Below, piece by piece: positions 1 through 8,396 of a DNA stretch of 64,000 nt. The stretch is taken from assembly GCF_013409785.1 (NCBI RefSeq), contig NZ_JACCBV010000001.1, forward strand, positions 434,001-498,000, given 5' to 3'. The notes beneath the pieces were generated by a model. It saw nothing but the letters and a program-made list of their open reading frames with translations. It was not told the DNA's origin and searched no databases. A program made the position numbers and the translations under genes. Numbering within the stretch: the stretch's first letter is position 1; every line of letters starts with the position of its first letter. Origin of the DNA: Microbacterium immunditiarum (GTDB lineage Bacteria; Actinomycetota; Actinomycetes; Actinomycetales; Microbacteriaceae).

Positions 1-115
1 CGCCGCTCTCGACGGACGGCAGCGAGCCCGCGCACGCCGTCATGCCGAGGGCGAGAGCGACGGATGCGGCGACCGCCGCGGCGGCTCGGACGCGGGCACG
101 GGCTCGTTCGGCCAT
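1..115 (-). CDS. Lipoprotein, N-terminal fragment (runs off window)
   Basis: Only the first 38 codons are inside the window. They encode an Arg-rich n-region, a short Ala/Val/Leu hydrophobic stretch and a lipobox MTAC with the lipid-modified Cys at residue 28, so the product should be exported and anchored to the membrane as a lipoprotein. The ATG at 113-115 is preceded by GAGGAGG at 120-126 (on the minus strand), a strong ribosome-binding site that fixes this start. It lies downstream of, and in the same direction as, the serine hydrolase at 300-1241. The function cannot be told because the mature domain is outside the window. Confidence 0.7.
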   Translation of the reverse strand, partial: MAERARARVRAAAAVAASVALALGMTACAGSLPSVESG

Positions 116-207
116 GGATCCTCCTCGATCGACGCGTGCCACGATACGTCGGATCGGATGCCAAGCGAAATCGATTTCAATCGAGCGAGCGGACTGAGGG
201 GGAACGC

Positions 208-285
208 CGAGTGCACGGCTTCGCGTCGAGTGAACGACCCGGATGCGTCGCCACGCCGCGCTTTCGACGCGAAGCCGTGCACTCG
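208..285. repeat. 78-bp palindromic repeat, copy 1
   Basis: Two perfectly complementary 22-bp arms (208-229 and 264-285; left arm begins CGAGTGCACGGCTTCGCG) enclose a 34-nt interior. A second copy of exactly the same length lies at 63431-63508 with its interior in the opposite orientation. It sits in the gap between two genes, just past the stop of the serine hydrolase. It reads as a dispersed REP- or MITE-like hairpin element; short open frames through it are not credible genes. Confidence 0.85.
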
Positions 286-299
286 CGGGAGGCGCCGGG

Positions 300-1241
300 T
301 CAGGCCGGGTACGCGGTCTGCGATTCGCGCAGGTAGTCCGTGGCGATGCGGGCCGCCGTGCCGATCACGCGATCTGCGTCGGGGTTGCGCTGCTCGAGCC
401 ACGGCTCCTGGAGGAACACGCCGATCGCGAAGCGCTCGCCCGTGGGGTATTCGACGACGCCGGCCTCGTTGCGGACGCCGAAGATCGTGCCGGTCTTGCC
501 GCTCACCCGGATGCGCGAGTCGGGGAACCCCGCCATGAGGCGGTGCGGCCACGCCTGCTGCCCGAGGATGCGGCGCACCTCGGCGGCGGCATCCGCTCCG
601 ATCACCTCGTCGCGCCACACCGCGGCGAGCAGGGTCGTGATCTCGCGCGGCGTCGTGCGGTCGGTCGCCGCCGGGTCGCTGCAGCTGAGGCCGCGGATGC
701 GATCGGCGATGCCCCCCTCGTCGGCCCTCACCGCGGCGTCGAGCTGCTCGAGGCTCATGCCGAGGTCCTCCTCGATGCTGCGGAAGATGCCGCGGCAGTC
801 CACCTCGACGGTCGTGCGCTCGAGGCCGAAGGTGCGGAGGGTGGCGTTCACGGCGTCGAGGCCGACGAGGTCGGCGATGACGTCGGTCGCGCGGTTGTCG
901 CTCACCGACATCATGAGGAACGCGAGGTCGCGCAGCGACAGCTCGACATCGTCGAGCATTGGGGCGATGCCGGTCGAGCCCGGCACGACGTACTCTCCGG
1001 CGGCGATGCGGATGCGCTCGACCGGGGTGCGCCGGCCGGTCGTGTACTGGCGGCAGAGCTCGACGAGGATCGGCAGCTTGAAGACGCTCGCGGTGACGAC
1101 GAGCTCGTCGGAGTTCACCCCGATTTCGTGACCCGTGTCGATGTCGACGGCGTGGAGGAGGCCGCGTACTCCGACGACCGCGAACTCGTCGAGGATCGCG
1201 TCACGGGCTGCGGCGAGGTCGCGAACGGTGATGGGGGTCAC
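300..1241 (-). CDS. Class A beta-lactamase-fold serine hydrolase
   Basis: The 313-residue protein carries the class A serine-hydrolase motifs in order: SVFK (nucleophile Ser about residue 52, Lys 55), SDN (about 114-116) and SGKTGT (Lys about 249). The stretch where class A beta-lactamases have the omega-loop Glu166 (ExxLN) has no such motif, and there is no obvious signal peptide from this start. It may therefore be a cytoplasmic or differently exported hydrolase or DD-peptidase-like enzyme and not a resistance enzyme. A longer frame to 1346 would overlap the divergent regulator start; the GTG at 1239-1241 is preferred because a CATACT -10-like box lies 7 nt upstream (leaderless). The downstream lipoprotein may be cotranscribed. 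Confidence 0.75.
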   Translation of the reverse strand: MTPITVRDLAAARDAILDEFAVVGVRGLLHAVDIDTGHEIGVNSDELVVTASVFKLPILVELCRQYTTGRRTPVERIRIAAGEYVVPGSTGIAPMLDDVELSLRDLAFLMMSVSDNRATDVIADLVGLDAVNATLRTFGLERTTVEVDCRGIFRSIEEDLGMSLEQLDAAVRADEGGIADRIRGLSCSDPAATDRTTPREITTLLAAVWRDEVIGADAAAEVRRILGQQAWPHRLMAGFPDSRIRVSGKTGTIFGVRNEAGVVEYPTGERFAIGVFLQEPWLEQRNPDADRVIGTAARIATDYLRESQTAYPA

Positions 1242-1248
1242 GCGTCCA

Positions 1249-1317
1249 AGTATGGTCAAGGCGTTGTCCACAGCCTTTGGTCGATCGGCCGAATCGGATG
1301 GGCCGCGTATGTACAAT
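1249..1317. promoter_or_regulatory. Divergent leaderless promoters
   Basis: Two -10-like boxes face away from each other: CATACT on the minus strand (1249-1254), 7 nt from the GTG of the serine hydrolase, and TACAAT on the plus strand (1312-1317), 7 nt from the ATG of the PucR regulator. The spacing implies transcripts that begin at the start codon. Convincing -35 hexamers are not visible. Confidence 0.45.
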
Positions 1318-1324
1318 CTCGCGA

Positions 1325-2971
1325 ATGCCTGTCTCCCCCGGCTCATCCGCCGTCATAGCCGACGCGCCGAGTCTCGGCACACTGCCCAGCCTCGGCACGC
1401 TCATGGACCGCTTCGGAGCGGGACTGCTCTCCCTCGAATCGGGTCCGCTCGACCGCCGCCGGCGCGTATCCGCCGTGAACCTGTACGACCCCGCCTCGCG
1501 CATCCCGCTCGACGCCGACGCGATCGTGCTCGACATGACGGCGACCGACGCAGAGTCCGCGGTGGCGCGTGTGCGCGAGTGTGCTGCCGCGCGGGCATCC
1601 GCCCTCGTGCTGCGCAGTCCCGTGCCGTCGACGCCCGAGCTCTCGCGCGCCGCGGAGGAAGGGTGCGTCGCCGTCCTCGGCCTCGCCGACGGCGCGTCGT
1701 GGATGCAGATCGCGACGTTCCTCACGCGTGCGCTGCAGATCGACGCGATCGGCACGCCGGAGGCCGCGACCGATCCCGGCACCGACCTCTTCGAACTTGC
1801 GAACTCGCTCGCGTCGCTCGTGCACGCGCCGATCACGATCGAGGACCTGTCGTCGCGCGTGCTCGCGTTTTCGGCCGACCAGGCCGGAACGGACGAGGCG
1901 CGGCGGCTGACGATCCTCGGCCTCCAGGTGCCCGACACGTACAGCGAGACCGTGCGGCAGCGCGGGCTCTTCCGGCAGATCTACACGTCCGATCGTCCGG
2001 TGTTCATGGCATCGCCGCATCCGGAGGTCCTTCCCCGCGTCGCGATGCGGGTCAAGGCCGGCGAGGAGCTGCTGGGCTCGATCTGGGCGATCGTGTCGGA
2101 GCCCCTCAGCGCGCAGCGCGAGCAGGGGATGGTCGAGGCCGCACGGCTCGTCGCGCTCACGATGCTGCGCGCGCGCGTCGCCGCAGACGCGTCGCAGCGC
2201 CTGCGCGCGGGTCTCGTGTCGCAGCTCCTCGACGGGGGCGCGCGCTCGCGCGAGGCCGCGCAGCAGCTCAACATCGCGGACTCCCCCGCGTGCGTCATCG
2301 CCCTCGCGGCGCAGCACGCGGAGGGTCGCTCCGAGGGCGACGAAGCGCGCGACGAGGCCCAGGCGCAGCGCACCGCGAGCGCCTTCAGCACGTACCTCCA
2401 GCCGATCTACCCGCGCGCGATCGCGGCGCTGCTCGGCGGCGTGATCTACGCGGTGCTCCCGCTGCGCTCCGGCGGGACGGCCGAAGCGGTGTCGGTGGCG
2501 CGCGGCTTCGTCGAGCGCATCGAGACGCCCTCGCCGCTGTTCGCGGGCGTCGGGGATGTCCTGACCGAGATCGCGCAGCTGCCGGAATCGCGGCGGGGGG
2601 CGGATGCCGCGCTCCGCGTACTGCGGACGAGGCGGCGCGGAGGCGAGCGCGTCGCGGAGTTCTCGCAGGTGCAGGTCGACGCGCTCATGCTGCGCGTGTC
2701 GGACTCGCTCATCGCCGACCGCGTCCACCCCGCGGGTCCGCTCGCGACCCTCATCGAGTACGACCGAGACCACGACACGACGCTCGTCAACACGCTGCGC
2801 GCGTGGCTCGATCACTTCGGCGACGTGACCGCGGCATCCGCGCGGTGCCATGTGCACAAGAACACGTTCCGGTACCGCCTGACGCGGATCGCCGAGATCG
2901 CGGACGTCGACCTGACCGATCCCGAGACCCGCTTCGGCCTCATGCTGCAGTTCCGGCTCTTCGAGATCTGA
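1325..2971 (+). CDS. PucR/CdaR-type transcriptional regulator
   Basis: This 548-residue protein ends with the PucR-type helix-turn-helix region: an ...TLRAWLDHFGDVTAASARC stretch followed by HVHKNTFRYRLTRI, the signature of this family, where an array of recognition helix and RYRL motif is typical. The upstream half contains a PucR-like N-terminal domain and a GGDEF-like/CdaR linker region without catalytic residues. Family members usually activate neighbouring catabolic or uptake genes in response to a small ligand. It stands directly upstream of the peptide ABC transporter operon (3127-12537), which is its most likely target. The ATG at 1325 is chosen over the upstream TTG (1277) because of the TACAAT box 7 nt before it. 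Confidence 0.85.
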   Translation: MPVSPGSSAVIADAPSLGTLPSLGTLMDRFGAGLLSLESGPLDRRRRVSAVNLYDPASRIPLDADAIVLDMTATDAESAVARVRECAAARASALVLRSPVPSTPELSRAAEEGCVAVLGLADGASWMQIATFLTRALQIDAIGTPEAATDPGTDLFELANSLASLVHAPITIEDLSSRVLAFSADQAGTDEARRLTILGLQVPDTYSETVRQRGLFRQIYTSDRPVFMASPHPEVLPRVAMRVKAGEELLGSIWAIVSEPLSAQREQGMVEAARLVALTMLRARVAADASQRLRAGLVSQLLDGGARSREAAQQLNIADSPACVIALAAQHAEGRSEGDEARDEAQAQRTASAFSTYLQPIYPRAIAALLGGVIYAVLPLRSGGTAEAVSVARGFVERIETPSPLFAGVGDVLTEIAQLPESRRGADAALRVLRTRRRGGERVAEFSQVQVDALMLRVSDSLIADRVHPAGPLATLIEYDRDHDTTLVNTLRAWLDHFGDVTAASARCHVHKNTFRYRLTRIAEIADVDLTDPETRFGLMLQFRLFEI

Positions 2972-3126
2972 CCCGACCCGACCGAACCCCACCCACCTCG
3001 TGCATCTGACCGAACGCCGTCGGCAGCGTTGGACGAACGCACGATGAATTCTCCGGAACGCGCACGGATCGTTAACGGGATGCCGACCCCCCTGCATCGT
3101 TCCCGCGCACATGATCGAGGATGCTC

Positions 3127-4740
3127 ATGAACAGAACCCGCGCCTTGGCCATCCTGTCGGTGGCCCTGGTAACCCCCCTCGCCCTCGCCGGCTGCTCGAC
3201 AGGCACGCCCTCCGGCAACAGCGGGGCTTCAGACGACTTCGCGATCGACGGCACCTTCTCCGTCGCGATCGCGCAGGATCCGGGCGACCTCAACCCGCTG
3301 CTGACGAACCTCGTCGCAGCACAGGTCGTCAACGCCTTCGCGTACGAGTCGCTCGTCTTCGTCGACCCCGAGACGAGCGAGATGCAGCCGCTCCTCGCCG
3401 AGAGCTGGGAGGAGGTGAGCCCGACCGAGGTGAACTTCACCATCAAGGACGGCATCACGTGCTCCGACGGCAGTGAGTTCACCGCCGAGACGGCGGCCGC
3501 CAACTTCAACTGGATCGTCGACGAGGCGAACGGCTCACCGCTGCGCGACTCGATCATCCCGTCATCCGCCGTCGCGACCGCCGAGGGCAATGTCGTGACG
3601 GTCGAGGTCCCCGAGCCGAAGCCGTTCCTCCTCAACAACCTCGGCGGCCAGGCGATGGTGTGCGACGCCGGGCTCGAGGATCCGTCGTCGGTGTCGGCCG
3701 CGAGCAACGGCACGGGCCTGTTCGAGATCACCGAGGTCGTCGCGAACGACCACGTGACGCTCACGCGCCGCGACGGGTACTCGTGGGGTCCCGAAGGCTT
3801 CGCGACGTCCGACACCCCCGGCGCGCCGAAGACGGTGACGGTCAAGGTCGTGACGGATGCCTCGACCACCGCCAACCTGCTGCTCTCGAAGGGCCTCAAC
3901 GCGGCGGTCGTCTCCGGAGCCGACGAGGCACGCCTCGCGGACCTCGACTACAAGTCGTCGCCGAACCTGTCGGGCGAGCTCATCTTCAACCACCTCGCCG
4001 GCGTGTCGACCGCGGACGTCGAGGTGCGCACCGCGCTCACGCAGGCCGCGGACCTCGACAGCTTCACCGACATCATCACGGGCGGCAAGGGCGAGCGTGC
4101 GACGTCGCTCATCACCGTCGAGCCCAAGACGTGCGCGTACGACAGCATCGCCGACCGTCTTCCCGAGTACGACGAGGACGCCGCCGCGGCCACCCTCGAG
4201 GACGCCGGATGGGCCAAGAACGCCGACGGCGTGTACGAGCGCGACGGGCAGCCCCTGCACGTGACGCTCGTGTACAACAACACGACCGACACCGTGAGCG
4301 CGGCATCCGAGTACCTCGCCACGCAGTGGGAGAACCTCGGCGTCGAGGTCGAGCTCAAGGGCGGCGACCAGGGCTTCCTCGTCGGGAGCACGTTCGCGGC
4401 ATCCGACCCGAGCGGGTGGAATGTGAGCGTCGGTCTGAACCTGCAGTCGAACACGCCGGAGATCTTCATCCCGTACCTCAGCGGGCCGACGATCCCCGAG
4501 GGCACGAACTTCCCGTCGATCGACAACCAGGAGTACGTCGACCTGACCGCGGAGGCCTCGCTCGAGGTGGGCGACGCCGCGTGCGACCTGTGGAAGCAGG
4601 CCGAGCAGGCGCTGTTCGACGCGGTCGACATCATCCCGGTGTCGGTCACGCCCTACAAGATGTACTTCAACGGCGCCACGTCGCTCGTCGCCCCGGTCGC
4701 GGGCATCCTCCCCGCCGGCGCGATCCGCGTCCTCAAGTGA
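3127..4740 (+). CDS. Peptide-type ABC transporter substrate-binding lipoprotein
   Basis: A family 5 extracellular solute-binding protein (DppA/OppA type), 537 residues, with a lipoprotein signal ending in LALAGC near residue 22. The body shows the usual opening of the family (dpGDLNPLL, then a long periplasmic-type two-lobe fold) and binds oligopeptides, dipeptides or nickel-like ligands in this family. Two ATGs are in frame, at 3121 and 3127; the GAGG at 3117-3120 touches the first and is 6 nt from the second, so 3127 is chosen. It opens an operon with permease, permease-ATPase and ATPase genes 10 nt or less apart. The peptide specificity is supported by the peptidase in the same operon. Confidence 0.9.
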   Translation: MNRTRALAILSVALVTPLALAGCSTGTPSGNSGASDDFAIDGTFSVAIAQDPGDLNPLLTNLVAAQVVNAFAYESLVFVDPETSEMQPLLAESWEEVSPTEVNFTIKDGITCSDGSEFTAETAAANFNWIVDEANGSPLRDSIIPSSAVATAEGNVVTVEVPEPKPFLLNNLGGQAMVCDAGLEDPSSVSAASNGTGLFEITEVVANDHVTLTRRDGYSWGPEGFATSDTPGAPKTVTVKVVTDASTTANLLLSKGLNAAVVSGADEARLADLDYKSSPNLSGELIFNHLAGVSTADVEVRTALTQAADLDSFTDIITGGKGERATSLITVEPKTCAYDSIADRLPEYDEDAAAATLEDAGWAKNADGVYERDGQPLHVTLVYNNTTDTVSAASEYLATQWENLGVEVELKGGDQGFLVGSTFAASDPSGWNVSVGLNLQSNTPEIFIPYLSGPTIPEGTNFPSIDNQEYVDLTAEASLEVGDAACDLWKQAEQALFDAVDIIPVSVTPYKMYFNGATSLVAPVAGILPAGAIRVLK

Positions 4741-4750
4741 TCCGGGGCGC

Positions 4751-5761
4751 ATGAGCATCGACATCGACGCCCCTGCTGCGGTCGCTCCCACGGGCGACCG
4801 CAGCAGGGCCCGACAAGGAACCTGGGGCGCCTTCCTGGCGCGCCGGCTCGGGCGTCTCGCAATCTCGATCGTGGTGCTGGTCACCGTGTCGTTCCTGATG
4901 GTGCGGATGATCCCGGGCGACCCGATCCGCAACGCGCTCGGCATCAACGCACCGCAGTCGGTCGTGGACGCCAAGCGCGAGGCGATGGGCCTGAACCTCC
5001 CGCTGTGGCAGCAGTACGTCGACTTCTGGCTGGGCCTGCTCACGGGCGACCTGGGCGAGTCGTTCTCGCTCCAGGTGCCGGTGACGACGATCATCGCCCA
5101 GCGACTGCCGGCGACCCTCGAGCTCGCGATCCTCGCGCTCGTGGTGACCCTCGTGGTCGCGGTGCCGCTCGGCATCGTCGTCGCCGGACTCACGCGGGGC
5201 GGCCGCCGCCGCGGCTTCGACTTCGGCTACACGACGCTCAGTGGCCTGTTCGCCGTCATCCCCGAGTTCCTCATCGGCGTCGGCCTCGTGTACGTGTTCG
5301 CGGTCGCGACCCATCTGCTCCCGGTCGCGGGCAGGTCCGGCCCCGAGTCGTACATCCTCCCGGTGCTCGCGCTGTCGATCGGCGGCATCGCAGGGCTCTC
5401 CCGCATCGTCCGCACCGAGGCGCTCACGGTGCTCGAACAGGACTACGTGCGCACGGCACGGTCGAAGCGGATGCCCCGCCTCCGCCTCTACGTGCGGCAC
5501 GCGCTGCCCAACCTGCTCACGAGCGCGCTCACGATCGGCGGCCTCATCCTCGGGGCGCTCATCGCGGGCACGGTGCTCGTCGAGACGATCTTCGCGTGGC
5601 CGGGCCTCGGCCTCACGATCGTGGACTCCATCCGCACGAAGGACTTCCCGCTGGCTCAGGGCGTCGTGATCGTCTACGGCCTCATCGTGCTGCTGGTCAC
5701 CCTGATCGTCGACGTCGTCCTGGTCGTCCTCGATCCCCGATCCGCCATGAAGGAGGCGTGA
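4751..5761 (+). CDS. Peptide ABC transporter permease (DppB type)
   Basis: A 336-residue inner-membrane permease of the BPD_transp_1 family. The DppB-type N-terminus is visible: one transmembrane helix with RRLGRLAISIVVLVTVSFL followed by MIPGDPIR, then an extracytoplasmic loop and a five-helix core. The cytoplasmic EAA loop that docks on the ATPase appears as EALTVLEQDYVRTARSK. It begins 10 nt after the binding-protein stop, and its stop overlaps the next start by one base (TGATG), so translation is probably coupled to the second subunit. Confidence 0.92.
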   Translation: MSIDIDAPAAVAPTGDRSRARQGTWGAFLARRLGRLAISIVVLVTVSFLMVRMIPGDPIRNALGINAPQSVVDAKREAMGLNLPLWQQYVDFWLGLLTGDLGESFSLQVPVTTIIAQRLPATLELAILALVVTLVVAVPLGIVVAGLTRGGRRRGFDFGYTTLSGLFAVIPEFLIGVGLVYVFAVATHLLPVAGRSGPESYILPVLALSIGGIAGLSRIVRTEALTVLEQDYVRTARSKRMPRLRLYVRHALPNLLTSALTIGGLILGALIAGTVLVETIFAWPGLGLTIVDSIRTKDFPLAQGVVIVYGLIVLLVTLIVDVVLVVLDPRSAMKEA

Positions 5762-7590
5762 TGTCGATCGGCCCCGCCGTCGCCGCCGAGTCGCTCGAGC
5801 AGCCGCTCGCCTCCGGACAGAACCGTCGCCGCGTCCGCCCCGCGGTGCTCTCACCCATCGGTCTCGGCGCGATCGCGGGCTCCCTCGTGCTCGCGTTCTT
5901 CGTCGCCTTCGGCCCGCTCATCTGGGGCGAAGCGGCCACGGTCGCCGACCTCACCCAGCTGTCCGCGCCGCCGAGCCCGGAGCATCCGCTCGGCACCGAC
6001 GCCGGTGGCCGCGACGTGCTCGCGCGCGTGCTGACCGCGGCGCAGCTGTCGGTGCTCATGGCGCTCGCCGCGACGTTCCTCGGCGTGACGCTCGGCGTGC
6101 TCGTCGGCTTCCTGCCGACGATCCTCCCGCGGCGTGGCGCGCGGTTCGTGGTGAGCGCGACAGGCATCGCCCTCGCCTTCCCCGCGCTGCTGCTCACGAT
6201 CGTGGTCTCGATCGTGGTCGGCACCGGGATCCTCGGAGCGGTCCTCGCGATCGGCTTCGCGATGGTGCCGTTCTTCGCACGGCTCGCGCAGACGCTCGCG
6301 GCATCCGTCTCGGGTCGCGACTACGTGCTCGCGGCCCGCGTGCTCGGCGTCGGCCGGTTCCGCATCCTCCTGCGGCACGTGCTGCCGAACGTGCGCGACC
6401 CCCTCATCGTGAACGCGAGCATCGGCGCCGGCGGCGCCCTCGTCGCCTTCGCCGGGCTGTCGTTCCTCGGCCTCGGCGTGCAGGCACCGCAGTTCGACTG
6501 GGGGCGCCTGCTCAACGAGGGCCTCTCGAAGATCTACGTGAACCCCGCGACCGCCCTCGCTCCCGGCATCGCCGTCGTCTTCGCAGGAGTCGTCTTCACG
6601 CTCATCGGCGAGACGCTCGCGCAGGCGCTCGGCGTCGAGAACGCCACACGCGCGCGGCACCGTCGGCCGCTCGAGCGACCCGCGCCGTCGGACGAACCGG
6701 TCGATCCGGATGCCGTGCTGACCGTCCGCGGACTGCGCATCTCGGTGCCGGCCGAGGACGGCTGGACCCACCCGGTCGACGGCGTCGACTTCGACGTGAT
6801 GCGCGGGGAGATCGTCGGAATCGTGGGCGAGTCCGGCTCGGGCAAGTCGCTCACGTGCATGGCGGTCGCGGCGCTCGTCGAAGAGCCGCTCGTCGCGAGC
6901 GCGCAGTCGGTGCGGTTCGACGGTCGCGAGGTGGTCCGGAACGGCGTGATCCCCTCGTCGCCCGCCGCCGAGCTCGCGCACCACCTCGGCACGCGCATGG
7001 CGTTCGTGTTCCAGGACCCGTCGACCTCGCTCAACCCGGCGCTCCACGTCGGGCCGCAGGTCGCCGAGATCGGCCGGCTGCACGAGAACCTGTCGCGCCG
7101 CGAAGCGGACGAGCGGATGCTGGACCGCCTGCGCGCCGTGCAGATCGACGATCCCGAGCGGCGCGCGCATCAGTACCCGCACGAGTACTCCGGCGGCATG
7201 CGCCAGCGCGCGATGATCGCGTCGGGGCTCATGGGCGAGCCCGCGCTCATCATCGCGGATGAGCCCACCACGGCCCTCGACGTCACCGTCCAGCGCGAAG
7301 TCCTCTCGCTGCTGAACGACATCAACCGCGAGAAGGACGTCGCGATCCTGCTCGTGTCGCACGACATCGCGGTCGTGACCTCGATCTGCACACGCGTGCT
7401 CGTCATGTACCGCGGGCGCGTGGTCGAGGACATCACGACGGATGACCTCGTCGCGGGGCGCGCCGTCCACCCCTACACGCGCGCGCTCGTGGAGTCCGTC
7501 CCGACGATGGACGCCGTCCCGGGCTCGCCGTTCGCGACGATCGCCGAACGCGAGCGCTTCCCCGTCGAGCAGCTGGAGCCCGTCTCATGA
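5761..7590 (+). CDS. Peptide ABC transporter permease-ATPase fusion (DppC-DppD)
   Basis: One 609-residue frame joins two normally separate subunits. Residues 1 to about 300 form a DppC-type permease with the EAA loop (GRDYVLAARVLGVGRF). After a short Arg/Pro-rich linker (about 300-318), an ATPase domain follows with Walker A GESGSGKS (about 356-363), signature YSGGMRQRAMIA and Walker B LIIADEPTTALD. It would pair with the separate permease (4751) and second ATPase (7587) to complete the importer. Such fusions are known in Actinobacteria. No frame break or internal stop is seen at the junction. It overlaps the next gene by ATGA. Confidence 0.92.
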   Translation: MSIGPAVAAESLEQPLASGQNRRRVRPAVLSPIGLGAIAGSLVLAFFVAFGPLIWGEAATVADLTQLSAPPSPEHPLGTDAGGRDVLARVLTAAQLSVLMALAATFLGVTLGVLVGFLPTILPRRGARFVVSATGIALAFPALLLTIVVSIVVGTGILGAVLAIGFAMVPFFARLAQTLAASVSGRDYVLAARVLGVGRFRILLRHVLPNVRDPLIVNASIGAGGALVAFAGLSFLGLGVQAPQFDWGRLLNEGLSKIYVNPATALAPGIAVVFAGVVFTLIGETLAQALGVENATRARHRRPLERPAPSDEPVDPDAVLTVRGLRISVPAEDGWTHPVDGVDFDVMRGEIVGIVGESGSGKSLTCMAVAALVEEPLVASAQSVRFDGREVVRNGVIPSSPAAELAHHLGTRMAFVFQDPSTSLNPALHVGPQVAEIGRLHENLSRREADERMLDRLRAVQIDDPERRAHQYPHEYSGGMRQRAMIASGLMGEPALIIADEPTTALDVTVQREVLSLLNDINREKDVAILLVSHDIAVVTSICTRVLVMYRGRVVEDITTDDLVAGRAVHPYTRALVESVPTMDAVPGSPFATIAERERFPVEQLEPVS

Positions 7591-8396
7591 GCACCCTCGA
7601 GTTCCAGGAGGTCTGCGTCGCGTACGGCGCCGGCCGATCCGCCCGCCAGGTCATCCACGGCGTCGACCTCCGCGTCCCGTCGGGATCGATCGTCGGTCTC
7701 GTCGGCGAGTCCGGCTCGGGCAAGTCGACGCTCGCACGCGCGGCCGTGGGCCTCGCGGAGCCGACGAGCGGGAGCATCCGGCTGGACGGGGTCGAGGTTG
7801 CCCACGCCCGCGGCCGCGTCGCGCATGTGCGGCAGGACATCCAGATGATCTTCCAGGACCCGAACAGCTGCCTCGACCCGCGCATGAGCATCGGCGACTC
7901 GATCGACGAGGCGCTCATCGTGCGGGCGCGACGCGCGGGCGAGCGGCGGTCGACCGCCGATCGGCGCGCGCGCGTCGCCGAGCTGCTCGAGCTCGTGGAG
8001 CTCAGCGCGAGCCGCGCGGGCGACCGGCCGTCGCAGCTCTCAGGCGGACAGCGTCAGCGCGTCGCGATCGCGCGCGCTCTCGCGGCAGAGCCGCGCGTGA
8101 TCCTCGCCGACGAGATCACCTCGGCGCTCGATGTCTCGGTGCAGGGGACGGTGCTCAACCTCCTCGCCGAGCTGCAGCGGAGGCTGTCGCTCACAGTCCT
8201 GTTCATCAGCCACAACCTCGCCGTCGTGCGGCAGCTGTGCGACGAAGTGGCCGTCATGCGCGACGGCGTGGTCGTCGAGCAGGGTTCTGCGGTGAGCGTC
8301 ATCGACGACCCCCAGCACGCGTACACGCGGCAGCTCATCGCGGCGATCCCGCGTGTGGGCGTGCCCATGTTCCCCACCGAAGGAGACCACGAGTGA
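7587..8396 (+). CDS. Peptide ABC transporter ATP-binding protein (DppF type)
   Basis: A complete 269-residue ABC ATPase with Walker A GESGSGKST, Q-loop region IFQDPNSCLDPRMSI, signature LSGGQRQRVAIARAL, Walker B VILADEITSALD and the H-loop SHNLAVV. It is the second nucleotide-binding subunit of the importer, working with the ATPase half of the upstream fusion. Its start overlaps the stop of that fusion (ATGA) and its stop overlaps the next GTG start, so the operon is read as one tightly coupled unit. Confidence 0.93.
   Translation: MSTLEFQEVCVAYGAGRSARQVIHGVDLRVPSGSIVGLVGESGSGKSTLARAAVGLAEPTSGSIRLDGVEVAHARGRVAHVRQDIQMIFQDPNSCLDPRMSIGDSIDEALIVRARRAGERRSTADRRARVAELLELVELSASRAGDRPSQLSGGQRQRVAIARALAAEPRVILADEITSALDVSVQGTVLNLLAELQRRLSLTVLFISHNLAVVRQLCDEVAVMRDGVVVEQGSAVSVIDDPQHAYTRQLIAAIPRVGVPMFPTEGDHE

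Noticed and set aside
5851..7470. Long antisense open frame over the peptide transporter genes
   Set aside because: It is rich in Arg, His, Asp and Ala, shows no family motif, has no ribosome-binding site and lies opposite well-recognised genes. GC-rich DNA gives many such frames.
7442..8392. Upstream extension of the S9/S12 fusion protein
   Set aside because: The 317 codons before GTG 8393 lie inside the DppF-type ATPase gene in another frame and are Arg/Pro-rich; AAGGAG supports the start at 8393.
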